From: Candidatus Woesebacteria bacterium | GTDB lineage: Bacteria > Patescibacteriota > Microgenomatia > UBA1400 > UBA12108 | Length of the DNA: 34,545 nt | Reading direction: 5' to 3' | NCBI GenBank assembly: GCA_018060845.1 | Contig: JAGOVG010000008.1 | Coordinates: forward strand, 1 to 34,545 | Shown here: positions 1 through 7,941 of the stretch, piece by piece | Numbering within the stretch: the first letter of the stretch is position 1 | How the letters are laid out: every line of letters begins with the position of its first letter | Program-made: the position numbers and the translations under genes | The notes under the pieces: model-generated | Seen by the model: the letters and a program-made list of their open reading frames with translations, nothing else | What the model was told of the DNA's origin: nothing | Database searches by the model: none

Positions 1-66
1 ATGTTAGATATATCCAAGAGCTGCTTGGCCATGCTAGTATCTCTACTACACAGATATATACCCATG

Positions 67-97
67 TGGCTAACACAAAATTAGCCAATATCAGGAG
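67..97 (+). promoter_or_regulatory. trmD leader hairpin and ribosome binding site
   Basis: A perfect 7-bp inverted repeat (TGGCTAA at 67-73, TTAGCCA at 81-87) is followed by AGGAG at 93-97, six bases before the ATG at 104. The SD fixes the trmD start. The hairpin has no U tract, so it is not an obvious intrinsic terminator; it may end the upstream gene's message or affect access to the SD. The first 66 bases hold no gene I can recognise. Confidence 0.5.
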
Positions 98-103
98 TCC
101 ATT

Positions 104-784
104 ATGAAGATCGACATTATTACCCTTTTCCCAGATTTTTTTGAGTCTTTAAAGTCACATAGTATCGTGGGGCGAGCGATCGGGAGTGGCAAAGTAGAAC
201 TACATACCCACAACCTACGCGACTGGGCGACAGACTCATACGGGTCGGTCGATGACCACCCATATGGCGGAGGACCGGGGATGGTACTCCGTTTTGATGT
301 ACTACTTACAGCTTTGAAGGCTGTCAAAGAAATGACGAAGAAATCTGGGAAGACCAAAGTAATTCTCTTAACCCCACAGGGTCAAGTTTATAAGCAAGCG
401 ACTGCACTAGAACTATCAAAGATTGATAATCTTATCTTGATTTGCGGACACTATGAGGGGTTTGACGAGCGGATTCGAGAATATGTAGACATGGAGCTGT
501 CCATTGGTGATTATGTCCTAACCGGTGGGGAGCTAGCAGCCATGATAGTCGTGGACTCAGTATCTCGTTTACTGCCTGGAGTACTAGGCGACGATATGAG
601 TAGTCACGATGAATCACACAGTGAGGGACTCCTAGAATACCCTCAATACACTAGACCGCCCGAGCATGACGGCAAAGTAGTACCAGAGATATTATTGTCT
701 GGTAATCATCCAAAAATAGATGAGTGGCGACGAGAGCAATCGGTAATCAGAACAAAAACTCGACGTCCTGATATGATCAAGTGA
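104..784 (+). CDS. trmD: tRNA (guanine-N1-)-methyltransferase TrmD
   Basis: TrmD methylates N1 of G37 in tRNAs that read codons starting with C or G, using S-adenosylmethionine, and so prevents frameshifting. The 226-aa length is normal for the family. Family motifs are clear: [13 protein letters not shown] at the N-terminus, GGGPGMV near residue 56, LTPQGQ near 90, [11 protein letters not shown] near 114 and the SAM-binding-knot segment [11 protein letters not shown] near 132. The start is fixed by AGGAG six bases upstream. The stop codon overlaps the start of the acetyltransferase gene by 4 bp, so the two are probably translationally coupled. In many bacteria trmD follows rpsP and rimM, which would lie to the left of this window. 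Confidence 0.97.
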   Translation: MKIDIITLFPDFFESLKSHSIVGRAIGSGKVELHTHNLRDWATDSYGSVDDHPYGGGPGMVLRFDVLLTALKAVKEMTKKSGKTKVILLTPQGQVYKQATALELSKIDNLILICGHYEGFDERIREYVDMELSIGDYVLTGGELAAMIVVDSVSRLLPGVLGDDMSSHDESHSEGLLEYPQYTRPPEHDGKVVPEILLSGNHPKIDEWRREQSVIRTKTRRPDMIK

Positions 785-1326
785 TGATGCATTTCAAAGT
801 AGTTAAGTTTGATATTAATCATAAAAATGAATGGGATACCCTAGCTGAACTAAACTGGGGAGAACATACCGACACTGACTACGATCTCAAGAACAATTTT
901 TTTGCTACCCCAGATTATGTTGTAGAGGCTCGGAGCAACAATGATCTCGTAGGGATCATCCTACTAGATCTAAGAGAAGTTTTTATCGGTTCACACACCC
1001 TAAATGCTGGGATGATTGGAGGAGTGGTAGTTAAGATCGACCATCGACACCGAGGAATCGCTCACCAGATGCTAGAGGAGGCAATCAATTTTTTGAAAAA
1101 TAGAAACATCGATCTTGCTTTACTTTGTACCGATGTAAAACGGTTGGGAGTGCTCTATCAAAAAGCTGGATTCACTGCACTAAAAAAGCCTTATGTGTAT
1201 ACAGATAAAACTGGTGCTACATGTACGGAGGCTGGAGGAATGGTTCGAGGCATTAACACAGACAGCCAGATACTAACAAAAATGATTGAGCATGATGAAA
1301 TAAATATTGGGTTAAGCAATTTTTGA
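781..1326 (+). CDS. GNAT-family N-acetyltransferase
   Basis: This is an acetyl-CoA-dependent acyltransferase of the GNAT fold with unknown acceptor. Residues 75-100 carry the motif A pattern ([19 protein letters not shown]), where the R-H-R-G-I-A turn binds the pyrophosphate of acetyl-CoA. A later YQKAGF segment near residue 122 is the usual C-terminal GNAT signature. The N-terminus MMMHF offers several starts; the first ATG overlaps the trmD stop by 4 bp and fits coupling to it. It ends directly against the stop codon of the convergent gene at 1327, with no terminator visible between them. The substrate could be a small molecule, a tRNA-linked aminoacyl group or a protein; the sequence does not say. 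Confidence 0.85.
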   Translation: MMMHFKVVKFDINHKNEWDTLAELNWGEHTDTDYDLKNNFFATPDYVVEARSNNDLVGIILLDLREVFIGSHTLNAGMIGGVVVKIDHRHRGIAHQMLEEAINFLKNRNIDLALLCTDVKRLGVLYQKAGFTALKKPYVYTDKTGATCTEAGGMVRGINTDSQILTKMIEHDEINIGLSNF

Positions 1327-1929
1327 TTACTTAAAACTAAGTGAGTTTAGGATAGCTTTAGTTGCCACCTGATACTCTGCTTTTGCTGCATCTCCCCCAA
1401 CTGTGAGCGCACTAGCCCGGTAGAGAATATCTCCCATTAAGACATAATAATTGATGCTCGAGCTACAGGTATCGTCAAATGTTAGTGCAGCCAGTGATCC
1501 CAGCTTGCCGTCTTTGATCTCCATACTAGTCTCATTGCTACAGCTCTCAACAGCACTGTCCCGATCTGTCTCGGCTTGGAGTCTATCTGAGTCACCCCCA
1601 TTTGTCTCAAAACGCATGATGCTTACCAGATAGCCGTCGTTGATCGCACCCTGCGGTCTATCCCCCTCTGCTCTATAGCTGATTACCCATTCGCGTGAGT
1701 CGGGAGCAGTACGGGCACTATAAGTAGCAACCTTAGGGTAGCTGAGCGTAAAGTATGCGTTGTCTAGCTTCTCAGATAGAACTGGCGCGGCAGGTGCTAG
1801 CGATGTGGTAGGTGAAACTGATGCCTCAGGTGCGGGACTACTGGCCGGTGCCGTACTACTGTAGCGAACACGAACGTAAAATAAACCAAGGGCAATTACA
1901 ATGAGTACGACGTAGAGTGCTTTTTTCAT
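1327..1929 (-). CDS. membrane-anchored protein of unknown function
   Basis: I do not recognise a named family. The 200-aa protein has one N-terminal hydrophobic helix (about residues 4-22) with no obvious signal peptidase site. An Ala/Pro/Ser-rich linker (about 25-50) and a folded outer domain (about 52-200) follow. The outer domain opens with a segment of the type 'NAYFTLSYPKVATYSA', a strand pattern reminiscent of PsbP-like domains often found in small secreted bacterial proteins; that likeness is only by eye. Two cysteines (near 130 and 155) could form a disulfide outside the cell. Its start overlaps the rmlD-like stop by 4 bp, so it is the last gene of the leftward cluster. Confidence 0.75.
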   Translation of the reverse strand: MKKALYVVLIVIALGLFYVRVRYSSTAPASSPAPEASVSPTTSLAPAAPVLSEKLDNAYFTLSYPKVATYSARTAPDSREWVISYRAEGDRPQGAINDGYLVSIMRFETNGGDSDRLQAETDRDSAVESCSNETSMEIKDGKLGSLAALTFDDTCSSSINYYVLMGDILYRASALTVGGDAAKAEYQVATKAILNSLSFK

Positions 1930-2807
1930 TTTTGTTGCGCCTTAATGAGACCGAGCCCGGTTTTGAGGTCTACCATCTCGATATCCAGAACTTTTTTGGT
2001 CATTACATTACTCATCGCACCATTTTTGACAAAACTACTACCATGGTTTTTTTGATAATCAGCTAGTGTGCTCTCTAATACCTCGTTAGGATCTAAGCCA
2101 TATGCGATCGCGACCTCACGCGCTAGGTCGTAGGGTGAGATACTGCCGGTACCTACCAGGTGATATATCCCCTCGGGTTGTAGAGTTGCTAGGCGCGCAA
2201 ACCCGCGGGCGATATCATCGACAAAAGTTGGAGTAATTAGGTTATCGGAGAACCTAGGGGTTAGTGTATGCGTGGATAGAGCCTCCCTGATTTTTTTGAT
2301 TAGGTCAGGCTTTTGGTCAAAGTTGGCTCTATAGGGGTAGCTCAGTCTGGCGATTGCGTATTTGACCCCGGACTTTTCTACTGCTTCTTCGGCTAGTGCC
2401 TTAGTCGTGCCGTACCAGCTCGCAGGGAACCTAGGGTCGCTCTCAACATACGGCTCAGTTTTGGTACCATCAAATACAAAATCGGTCGAGACATGGATCA
2501 TAAAGATGTTGTGGTCACGACAACTGTTAGCAATATTTTCTGCACCTATTACATTAACTCGGTAGCAGATCCCCTCTTTGTTACCTGCCTCACTCTCGGC
2601 TCTCGCGGTATCGGTAAAGGCGGCAAGGTGGATGAGTGTGGTTGCAGGGTGAGATGCAATAAATGCTTCTACCTGCTCGGCACTGGTTATATCGACACCA
2701 GTTGCGAGGTCTAGATTGTGGATCTCAAACTGGTCAGAATATAGCTCGACAAAACGGGATCCAATTAGACCTGTGGCACCTGTTAAGATGAGGCTTGGTT
2801 TTTGCAT
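1926..2807 (-). CDS. rmlD: dTDP-4-dehydrorhamnose reductase-like SDR (RmlD family)
   Basis: This 293-aa extended short-chain dehydrogenase probably reduces the 4-keto group of a dTDP-deoxysugar with NAD(P)H, the last step of dTDP-L-rhamnose synthesis. It shows the Rossmann motif GATGLIG at residues 10-16, the active-site STDFVFDG at 107-114 and the catalytic YGTTK at 132-136 (Tyr132, Lys136). The segment 'Y-V-E-S-D-P-R-F-P' after STDFVFDG is typical of RmlD and of related reductases. It overlaps the upstream cupin gene by 25 bp and the downstream gene by 4 bp. A GAGGAG in the cupin coding sequence could act as its SD. The exact product sugar is not certain because the epimerase partner is not a canonical RmlC. 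Confidence 0.85.
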   Translation of the reverse strand: MQKPSLILTGATGLIGSRFVELYSDQFEIHNLDLATGVDITSAEQVEAFIASHPATTLIHLAAFTDTARAESEAGNKEGICYRVNVIGAENIANSCRDHNIFMIHVSTDFVFDGTKTEPYVESDPRFPASWYGTTKALAEEAVEKSGVKYAIARLSYPYRANFDQKPDLIKKIREALSTHTLTPRFSDNLITPTFVDDIARGFARLATLQPEGIYHLVGTGSISPYDLAREVAIAYGLDPNEVLESTLADYQKNHGSSFVKNGAMSNVMTKKVLDIEMVDLKTGLGLIKAQQK

Positions 2808-3199
2808 AGCTGTTTAAACTCCTCGTAGTCCTCAACATAGTCGGCGCGGGAGGGGTCGTAGTTGGTGCTAGTTAACGCTAAGATAATACAGTCGTTACTT
2901 AAGTCTTTAAAACCATGCCAGACCATGTGGGGGACATAAATCGCGGACTTGGGACCTTCAAGCCTAATATCTTGCATCCCATTACCATCGTCCACAGAGA
3001 TAGTACTAGATCCCTGGATCTGGACAAATAATTCATCTTCTTCGGCTCTGTGTGCGTGGTTGCCGGTGTCTCCAGTTGGGTTAGAGATAAAGTAAACTCG
3101 CTTAACCTCAAAATCAAAGTATTCTTTGAGCTCCAAAGGAGTCATGAGGAAGTTGGGCGCCTGGATATTATTGAGTGAATAAACTTTGAATTTTGACAT
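2783..3199 (-). CDS. WxcM/FdtA-like cupin sugar-nucleotide isomerase
   Basis: A 138-aa single cupin of the WxcM C-terminal / FdtA / QdtA type. Known members convert dTDP-4-keto-6-deoxyglucose to the 3-keto isomer. Visible signatures are G-N-H-A-H-R near residue 46, ELFVQIQGS near 57, the second cupin motif V-P-H-M-V-W-H-G-F near 92 and a C-terminal Y-V-E-D-Y-E-E-F segment that is characteristic of this family rather than of RmlC. It lies between rmlB and rmlD, the position where rmlC (3,5-epimerase) would be expected. Either the pathway makes a 3-keto derived sugar, or this cupin supplies the epimerase step. Family assignment is good; the reaction is inferred. Confidence 0.8.
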   Translation of the reverse strand: MSKFKVYSLNNIQAPNFLMTPLELKEYFDFEVKRVYFISNPTGDTGNHAHRAEEDELFVQIQGSSTISVDDGNGMQDIRLEGPKSAIYVPHMVWHGFKDLSNDCIILALTSTNYDPSRADYVEDYEEFKQLCKNQASS

Positions 3200-3200
3200 A

Positions 3201-3566
3201 TTAATCTTTTTTTCTTACTTCCTGCAGTCTAGGGTACAAAACCATTAGACCGGGTAGTTGATCTTCAATAATTGTCCCTAGTTCAGCAAAAGCTATTTCA
3301 ATTTTCGCTGCTTGTTCAGACGATAATGCTTCCATCTTCGATTCAACTAATGCTACTAACTTTGTAACATGTTCAGGTGAACCGACCAAATTTGCGCGAT
3401 TTTTCTCGTTACGTATAACGTGATACATCGTGTGGCTAAATAAATCTAAGTCATCCATCAGTAGCTCATCGCTAGCAGCAATGTCAAGAAAACCCAGTGT
3501 TCCCATAACTCTAATTTGATCTTGATAAATACCAACTCTTTCTGATAACTCATTAGGACTCGTCAT
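3201..3566 (-). CDS. small hypothetical helical protein in the dTDP-sugar cluster
   Basis: A 121-aa, soluble-looking, largely helical protein with no signal peptide and no membrane helix. I do not recognise a family. The gene sits tightly between rmlB (4 bp upstream) and the cupin gene (1 bp downstream), so it is almost certainly co-transcribed with them. That spacing and the intact frame argue for a real gene despite no clear Shine-Dalgarno before its ATG. Its job is unknown; a regulatory or chaperone role for the sugar enzymes would be guesswork. Confidence 0.65.
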   Translation of the reverse strand: MTSPNELSERVGIYQDQIRVMGTLGFLDIAASDELLMDDLDLFSHTMYHVIRNEKNRANLVGSPEHVTKLVALVESKMEALSSEQAAKIEIAFAELGTIIEDQLPGLMVLYPRLQEVRKKD

Positions 3567-3570
3567 ATTA

Positions 3571-4584
3571 TTACTTTATGTGTTGATTAATCTCGTTCAT
3601 GCGCGCGCGGATCTTGTCGACCCAGGCTGAGTTATCTAGGTACCACTGCACAGTCTCTTTGAGCCCTGTCTCAAACATATCTCTAGTATATTTGGGCTTC
3701 CATCCTAGGTTCATGATTTTGGTCGCGTCGATTGCATAGCGGCGGTCATGCCCAGGTCTGTCGGCTACGTAGGTCATGAGTGACTCTGGTTTGCCTAGGA
3801 TACCTAGGACCATTTTGGTGATCTCGAGGTTATTACGCTCGTTATCTACGCCGATGTTGTAGACCTCACCATCCACTCCTTTATGTAAGAGTAGGTCGAG
3901 GGCACTACTATGATCGAGCGCGTGGATCCAGTCGCGGACATTTAAGCCGTCACCATACACTGGGACGCTCTCATCTTTCATGGCTTTGAAAATAAAGAAA
4001 GGAATTAGTTTTTCGGGGAACTGGTAGGGACCGTAGTTGTTACTACAGTGAGTAACGATTACAGGAGTTTTGTGGGTTACCCAGTAGGCATGACACATTA
4101 GGTCACCGCCTGCCTTAGCCGCAGCATATGGCATGTTGGGCATGATGGGAGTGTCTTCGGTAAAGAAAGTATTCTCGCCAAGCTTGAGGGCGCCATAGAC
4201 TTCGTCGGTACTAACGTTGATCATGCGCTCAATCTTATTGGTGCGGACCGCGTCGAGCAGCATCTGCACACCTAGGCTGTTGGTCAAGACAAAATCTTTG
4301 ATCCCACCATGAATACTCTTATCCACGTGGGTCTCGGCAGCAAAGTTGATGAGGTGAGTCACACCGTGCTTAACCATAACTTCATTAATACGAGCGAGGT
4401 CAGTGATGTCGCCCTGCTCAAAGTGATATTTGGGATTATTTTCGATATCTTTGAGGTTATCTAGATTACCGGCGTAGGTTAAGAGGTCGTAGTTGATGAT
4501 CTCATAATCTGGGTGAGTCTCTAGCATGTAGTGAATAAAGTTGCTACCGATAAAACCGGCTCCACCTGCGACCATGAGCTTCAT
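3571..4584 (-). CDS. rmlB: dTDP-glucose 4,6-dehydratase
   Basis: RmlB makes dTDP-4-keto-6-deoxy-D-glucose from dTDP-glucose with bound NAD+. The 337-aa length is normal. The N-terminal Rossmann motif GGAGFIG is at residues 7-13, the catalytic S-T-D-E-V-Y-G at 125-131 (with the Asp and Glu used for dehydration) and YAAAK at 153-157. The segments CSNNYGPYQFPEKLIP and GDGLNVRDWIH, which bind the nucleotide sugar, are intact. An AGGAG lies about nine bases before the ATG. The product is the common intermediate for rhamnose and for other deoxysugars, and is consistent with the RmlD-like and cupin genes directly downstream. Confidence 0.96.
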   Translation of the reverse strand: MKLMVAGGAGFIGSNFIHYMLETHPDYEIINYDLLTYAGNLDNLKDIENNPKYHFEQGDITDLARINEVMVKHGVTHLINFAAETHVDKSIHGGIKDFVLTNSLGVQMLLDAVRTNKIERMINVSTDEVYGALKLGENTFFTEDTPIMPNMPYAAAKAGGDLMCHAYWVTHKTPVIVTHCSNNYGPYQFPEKLIPFFIFKAMKDESVPVYGDGLNVRDWIHALDHSSALDLLLHKGVDGEVYNIGVDNERNNLEITKMVLGILGKPESLMTYVADRPGHDRRYAIDATKIMNLGWKPKYTRDMFETGLKETVQWYLDNSAWVDKIRARMNEINQHIK

Positions 4585-4589
4585 AATAC

Positions 4590-5291
4590 TTATCTCCTTA
4601 TTACTTTTTTACCTAGTATCTTCTCTATTATACGACGAAGTGCGTATGAGATGCCGATAATAACAAGAATTGCGCCGACTGTCACGAATAGGACTTGATT
4701 TAGCCTGGATAATAAATTGGTCGCGGCAGTGATAAATGTGACAGGTAAGGTTACGGGTAGGAAATAATACGAAATTAGGAGGATAGCTACCAAGATCACA
4801 ATGAACGGCCAAGACCGCCTATCCTCTTTTGATAAGAGCATGCTACTACCCACGACTACAATGCCATAAAAGATCAAAGCGTACTGCCATAGGAGCCAGT
4901 CGCCACTCTGTAGCAAGCTGCCGAGGATCCAGAGTATGCCTAACCCAGTAAAAAAAGGAGCGGCACCGATCAAAAAACTACGAACTGGTCCACTGCTGGC
5001 AGTGGCCACACTACCCAAGCGCTCACTACCCCCCTCGGTCGGCGAATCAAAATCTGGCAGGACTGTGATCTCGCCAGTTCTTACCCCCAAGAGTTCGGCC
5101 ATGAGCCAGTGGGATAGTTCGTGCAGGATGGTGCCGGGCAAGAAGATGAGGGTATAGAGCCACTTGCCCACCCTGTTAGTCTTAAAGACTAGCAGTGATA
5201 GAGCGACAAATTCAAAGTGGAGCCAGGTGCGCAGCGTGCTTAGTATTATTATCGCAACAGTTGCTAATACTATCGCTCCCAGGAGCCCCAT
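4590..5291 (-). CDS. polytopic membrane protein with HExxH motif (M50-like protease candidate)
   Basis: A 233-aa protein with about six hydrophobic segments. The sequence P-G-T-I-L-H-E-L-S-H-W at about residues 52-62 contains HExxH (His57, Glu58, His61) inside or next to a membrane segment, as in M50 / site-2-type zinc metalloproteases. A second zinc ligand motif of the N-P-D-G type is not obvious, so it could be a degenerate or different zinc membrane protein. It follows the SurA-like gene by 6 bp and precedes rmlB by 5 bp. The ATG has no clear SD and may be coupled to the upstream stop. Substrate unknown; a role in envelope protein turnover is inferred from the fold only. Confidence 0.7.
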   Translation of the reverse strand: MGLLGAIVLATVAIIILSTLRTWLHFEFVALSLLVFKTNRVGKWLYTLIFLPGTILHELSHWLMAELLGVRTGEITVLPDFDSPTEGGSERLGSVATASSGPVRSFLIGAAPFFTGLGILWILGSLLQSGDWLLWQYALIFYGIVVVGSSMLLSKEDRRSWPFIVILVAILLISYYFLPVTLPVTFITAATNLLSRLNQVLFVTVGAILVIIGISYALRRIIEKILGKKVIRR

Positions 5292-5297
5292 TTGATT

Positions 5298-6008
5298 TTA
5301 GAGTCCAAAGTTTTTGAGTTTGGCTTCGGCTTTGATCATCTCAAACCAGTCGCGGAAAGCTTCGACCAATTTGGCTTGGACTAGCTCGTCTTTGACCTGG
5401 TCTTTGACGTCTTCAAATTTTTTGTCTTTGTAAGTCGTAGTTGCGGCTTCGTCAAAGGCTGCTTTGACCTCTTCGTCAGTCGGGTTTACTTTGTCTTTGA
5501 GGATCTCTTCGACTGCAAGCTGAGTCTTAACCTGTTTGGTCAGCTCTGCTCGGTCCATGCCGCGCTGCTCTAGTGCAGCATCTAGGCCACCCATAGATTC
5601 AAACTGAGTCTCTAGTCCTTTGACCTGCTCATCTACTTTGGCCTGATCGACTTTGACACCTGACTTTGCTATTGCACTATCTAGGATCTTTTCGTTGACC
5701 ACATCATCTAGAGCCTGAGTACCATAACTCTGCTCTAAACGATTCCAGATCTCAAAACGAGTAACTGGCGTATAGCCGACGATAGCTGGGACAAAGTAAG
5801 GACCAACTTTGTAGGTCAAAAGTGCGATACCTACTACAATGAGTGCGAGTGGGAGGAGGCGGGGTGGGAGTTTAAATGACTTTGGAGCAGCTGTTACCAT
5901 GGGAGTATCCATGACTGGGAGTGTGGTTGATGCCATATCAATGGTCGAGGATTTGACTACTTTTTTAGTCGTTTTTTTGGTTGTTTTTGCGGCAGCTTTT
6001 TTAGCCAT
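5298..6008 (-). CDS. membrane-anchored SurA/PrsA-like chaperone (N-terminal domain only)
   Basis: About 236 aa. I place the start at 6008 (MAKKAAAK...) because AAGGAGAT sits a few bases upstream; an in-frame upstream extension to 6056 has no such site. The N-terminus is a Lys/Ala/Thr-rich cytoplasmic stretch of about 35 residues, followed by one membrane helix (near residues 53-75). The outer part is an alpha-helical SurA_N-like domain with the order 'VNEKILDSAIAKSGVKVD', 'QLAVEEILKDKVNPTDEEVKAAF' and a C-terminal helix, typical of SurA/PrsA/PpiD chaperones. No parvulin catalytic domain is inserted, so it is probably a holdase rather than a prolyl isomerase. Acts outside the membrane. Confidence 0.75.
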   Translation of the reverse strand: MAKKAAAKTTKKTTKKVVKSSTIDMASTTLPVMDTPMVTAAPKSFKLPPRLLPLALIVVGIALLTYKVGPYFVPAIVGYTPVTRFEIWNRLEQSYGTQALDDVVNEKILDSAIAKSGVKVDQAKVDEQVKGLETQFESMGGLDAALEQRGMDRAELTKQVKTQLAVEEILKDKVNPTDEEVKAAFDEAATTTYKDKKFEDVKDQVKDELVQAKLVEAFRDWFEMIKAEAKLKNFGL

Positions 6009-6071
6009 AAGAGATCTCCTTATTATAAGTAACTTACGTATCCCCCAGTATACCATCCTGGGATAATGTGT

Positions 6072-6701
6072 CTAGTATGGGAGGAAATAGTTGCGGATTA
6101 ATATGAGGAGTGAGCCGACTAACGCGTGAGAGATGAGGATCGGGAAAATGTTTCGGTGATGGACATAGAGCCGTGAATATACATACCCTATTACGATTAC
6201 GACCCCGAGCATGATGGGACTACGAAATGGGATATGTCCTGCTACAAAGAGGAGGGATGAGACTGCAATATTTAGCTTGGTATTGTAGCCTAACTGATCC
6301 ATACGCCAAGTCAGGTAACTGCGGAAAATGAACTCTTGGATTGGGACAGAGACAAAGGTATAAAGAATGAGGCGCATTGGCAAACTAACGCTCAACATAT
6401 CAAAACCAATGAGCCAGACCTGTAGCTCAGGAGAAGAAAAATAGAGGAGTAGAAAAGCGACGAGCGGGAGCAGTATTGTAGTACTAACTAGGTGGGTCCA
6501 GCCATAATGCCACGCCTTAGTAGTAATACCCCAGTCACTGAGCGTTACGTGGCGACTGATACCTCGCCAGAGCACATAGATGCCGCCGAGTAAAAAAAGA
6601 TAAGGGCGGTAGCCAAGGAGGCTCGGGTTATACCCCATCCCAAATATAGGCACAAAATATAATATGAATATTTCGAGTACAAAGAATATTGTCGGAGACA
6701 T
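6072..6701 (-). CDS. CPBP-family intramembrane protease-like protein
   Basis: A 209-aa protein with about six membrane helices. The CPBP (CaaX protease / bacteriocin-processing, PF02517-type) signatures are present in order: Q-E-F-I-F-R at 122-127, the F-V-A-G-H segment with His156, and I-S-H-A with His192. The usual first motif is EExxxR; here the first Glu is Gln122, leaving Glu123 and Arg127. It may therefore be active with a single Glu or be degenerate. It stands alone in the leftward cluster, 24 bp after the glycosylase gene, with no evident SD. Substrates of CPBP proteins in such bacteria are not known. Confidence 0.8.
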   Translation of the reverse strand: MSPTIFFVLEIFILYFVPIFGMGYNPSLLGYRPYLFLLGGIYVLWRGISRHVTLSDWGITTKAWHYGWTHLVSTTILLPLVAFLLLYFSSPELQVWLIGFDMLSVSLPMRLILYTFVSVPIQEFIFRSYLTWRMDQLGYNTKLNIAVSSLLFVAGHIPFRSPIMLGVVIVIGYVYSRLYVHHRNIFPILISHALVGSLLILIRNYFLPY

Positions 6702-6725
6702 AGTTAGCCACTATACAGCTACTAA

Positions 6726-7343
6726 CTAGCGATTGTCGAGCGTATGCCAGAGTGCAATTGAGGCATACGACTCGTATGGTGACCAGCGTTCTACAATCTT
6801 AGTAATTTGTTGCGGCTTTGGCTCATTGATTTTGTAGAGTTTTGCGAGACCGTTTTTTAACCCTAGATCACCGTAGCTAAAGATGTCCTCCCTGTGGAGC
6901 GTAAAGAGCAAGAACATCTCGGCAGTCCAGCGACCAATCCCCTTAACCTTAGTCAACTCAGTTATTACTTCTTCGTTAGCCATAGAGTCTAGCTTTGTTA
7001 GATTGATCTCTGCTTTTATTACCTTATCTGCCAGATCTTTGATGTACTTTACTTTGGCCCACGAAAGTCCTGCATCACGCAACTGTTGATCCTCGATTGC
7101 GATCACATTTTGAGATGTTACTTCTTTGACTAGGTTTTCAAAGCGGCCAAAGATGGTGCTAGCTGCCTTGCCTGCGAGCTGCTGATAAATGATGTTACGG
7201 GTGAGGTTATAAAAATGATCCGAGGTAGATCGGTCTTCAAACCATTCTGACCAATTAATCTGTGGTAGGACCTTAGCAATTACTGGGTCAACGTCATCAA
7301 AGTGTTTGATGACTGCGTCGATTGGAGATAGGCTCGCTATCAT
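6726..7343 (-). CDS. DNA-3-methyladenine glycosylase II family (AlkA-type HhH-GPD)
   Basis: A 205-aa base-excision-repair glycosylase that would remove alkylated purines from DNA. The helix-hairpin-helix motif V-K-G-I-G-R-W-T-A-E-M lies near residues 133-143, followed by the Gly/Pro-Asp loop S-Y-G-D-L-G-L with the probable catalytic Asp159. N-terminal 'IIYQQLAGKAASTIFGRF' is typical for this family (opening helix of the HhH-GPD fold). There is no C-terminal Cys cluster, so it is not an Nth/MutY-type iron-sulfur enzyme. It lacks the extra N-terminal domain of E. coli AlkA, as many short homologues do. Its start overlaps the phosphatase stop by 4 bp (ATGA). Confidence 0.88.
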   Translation of the reverse strand: MIASLSPIDAVIKHFDDVDPVIAKVLPQINWSEWFEDRSTSDHFYNLTRNIIYQQLAGKAASTIFGRFENLVKEVTSQNVIAIEDQQLRDAGLSWAKVKYIKDLADKVIKAEINLTKLDSMANEEVITELTKVKGIGRWTAEMFLLFTLHREDIFSYGDLGLKNGLAKLYKINEPKPQQITKIVERWSPYESYASIALWHTLDNR

Positions 7344-7939
7344 AGAGTCTCTATCGTATAGCTATTACCATTTTTGGTTAAGACAAAGATGGAGCCATTC
7401 CCGACCATCCGAAATCCTTCAGCACTCTCTTTGAGACCGTAGAATTCGAGGATCCGATTAATAGTGCCACCATGCGACACAATACCCACTGATTGGTCGG
7501 GATGAAGGGTCGGTAGCTCGGACAAAAAACCAGTAACCCGCTCGAGCATCTGCCCGATTGACTCGCCCTGGTGTGCATTCCAGTCTAGTATGTGATTATC
7601 GCGAGCATGCTCAAACTCAGTCCAGAGTTTATCTTTAGTCTCATCTGGCTCTTTTTCCCAGGCCCAGCCGGCAAAGATACCCATGTCGGTCTCCCTGAGC
7701 GCTTTAGTGTGTTTGATCTCGATGCTTAGTGTTTTGGCGACATAAGTCGCCGTCTCTTTTGCGCGCACGAGGTCTGAGCTGTAGAGAGCATGGAGCTCGT
7801 GACCAACTAGCTTGTTGGCGGCATCTTTTGCCTGTTTGTGACCAGTCTCGTTAAGCGGGATGTCGAGCCAGCCCTGCATGCGGCGCTCTACGTTATAGTC
7901 TGTCTCACCGTGCCTAATGATATATATTTTCTTTGGCAT
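7340..7939 (-). CDS. histidine phosphatase family protein
   Basis: A 199-aa phosphoglycerate-mutase-like phosphatase. The phosphohistidine loop is I-I-R-H-G-E-T at residues 7-13 (His10); the acid is probably in R-E-T-D near 83, and the second His is in S-H-G-G at 155-158. The pattern N-x-E-R-R-M-Q-G-W-L-D-I-P-L-N-E-T-G is shared by GpmB/CobC-type phosphatases, so the substrate cannot be told from sequence. It lies 2 bp after rarA and overlaps the glycosylase start by 4 bp, so it is in the same transcript. It could act on phosphoglycerate, nucleotides or sugar phosphates. Confidence 0.9.
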   Translation of the reverse strand: MPKKIYIIRHGETDYNVERRMQGWLDIPLNETGHKQAKDAANKLVGHELHALYSSDLVRAKETATYVAKTLSIEIKHTKALRETDMGIFAGWAWEKEPDETKDKLWTEFEHARDNHILDWNAHQGESIGQMLERVTGFLSELPTLHPDQSVGIVSHGGTINRILEFYGLKESAEGFRMVGNGSIFVLTKNGNSYTIETL

Positions 7940-7941
7940 AT

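Noticed and set aside
781-1326. Possible TGA recoding as in Gracilibacteria/Absconditabacteria
   Set aside because: TGA ends genes at their expected lengths here (for example trmD), and no in-frame TGA occurs inside the conserved proteins.
6009-6056. Upstream extension of the SurA-like protein by 16 residues
   Set aside because: AAGGAGAT stands directly before the ATG at 6008, and the extension has no SD of its own.
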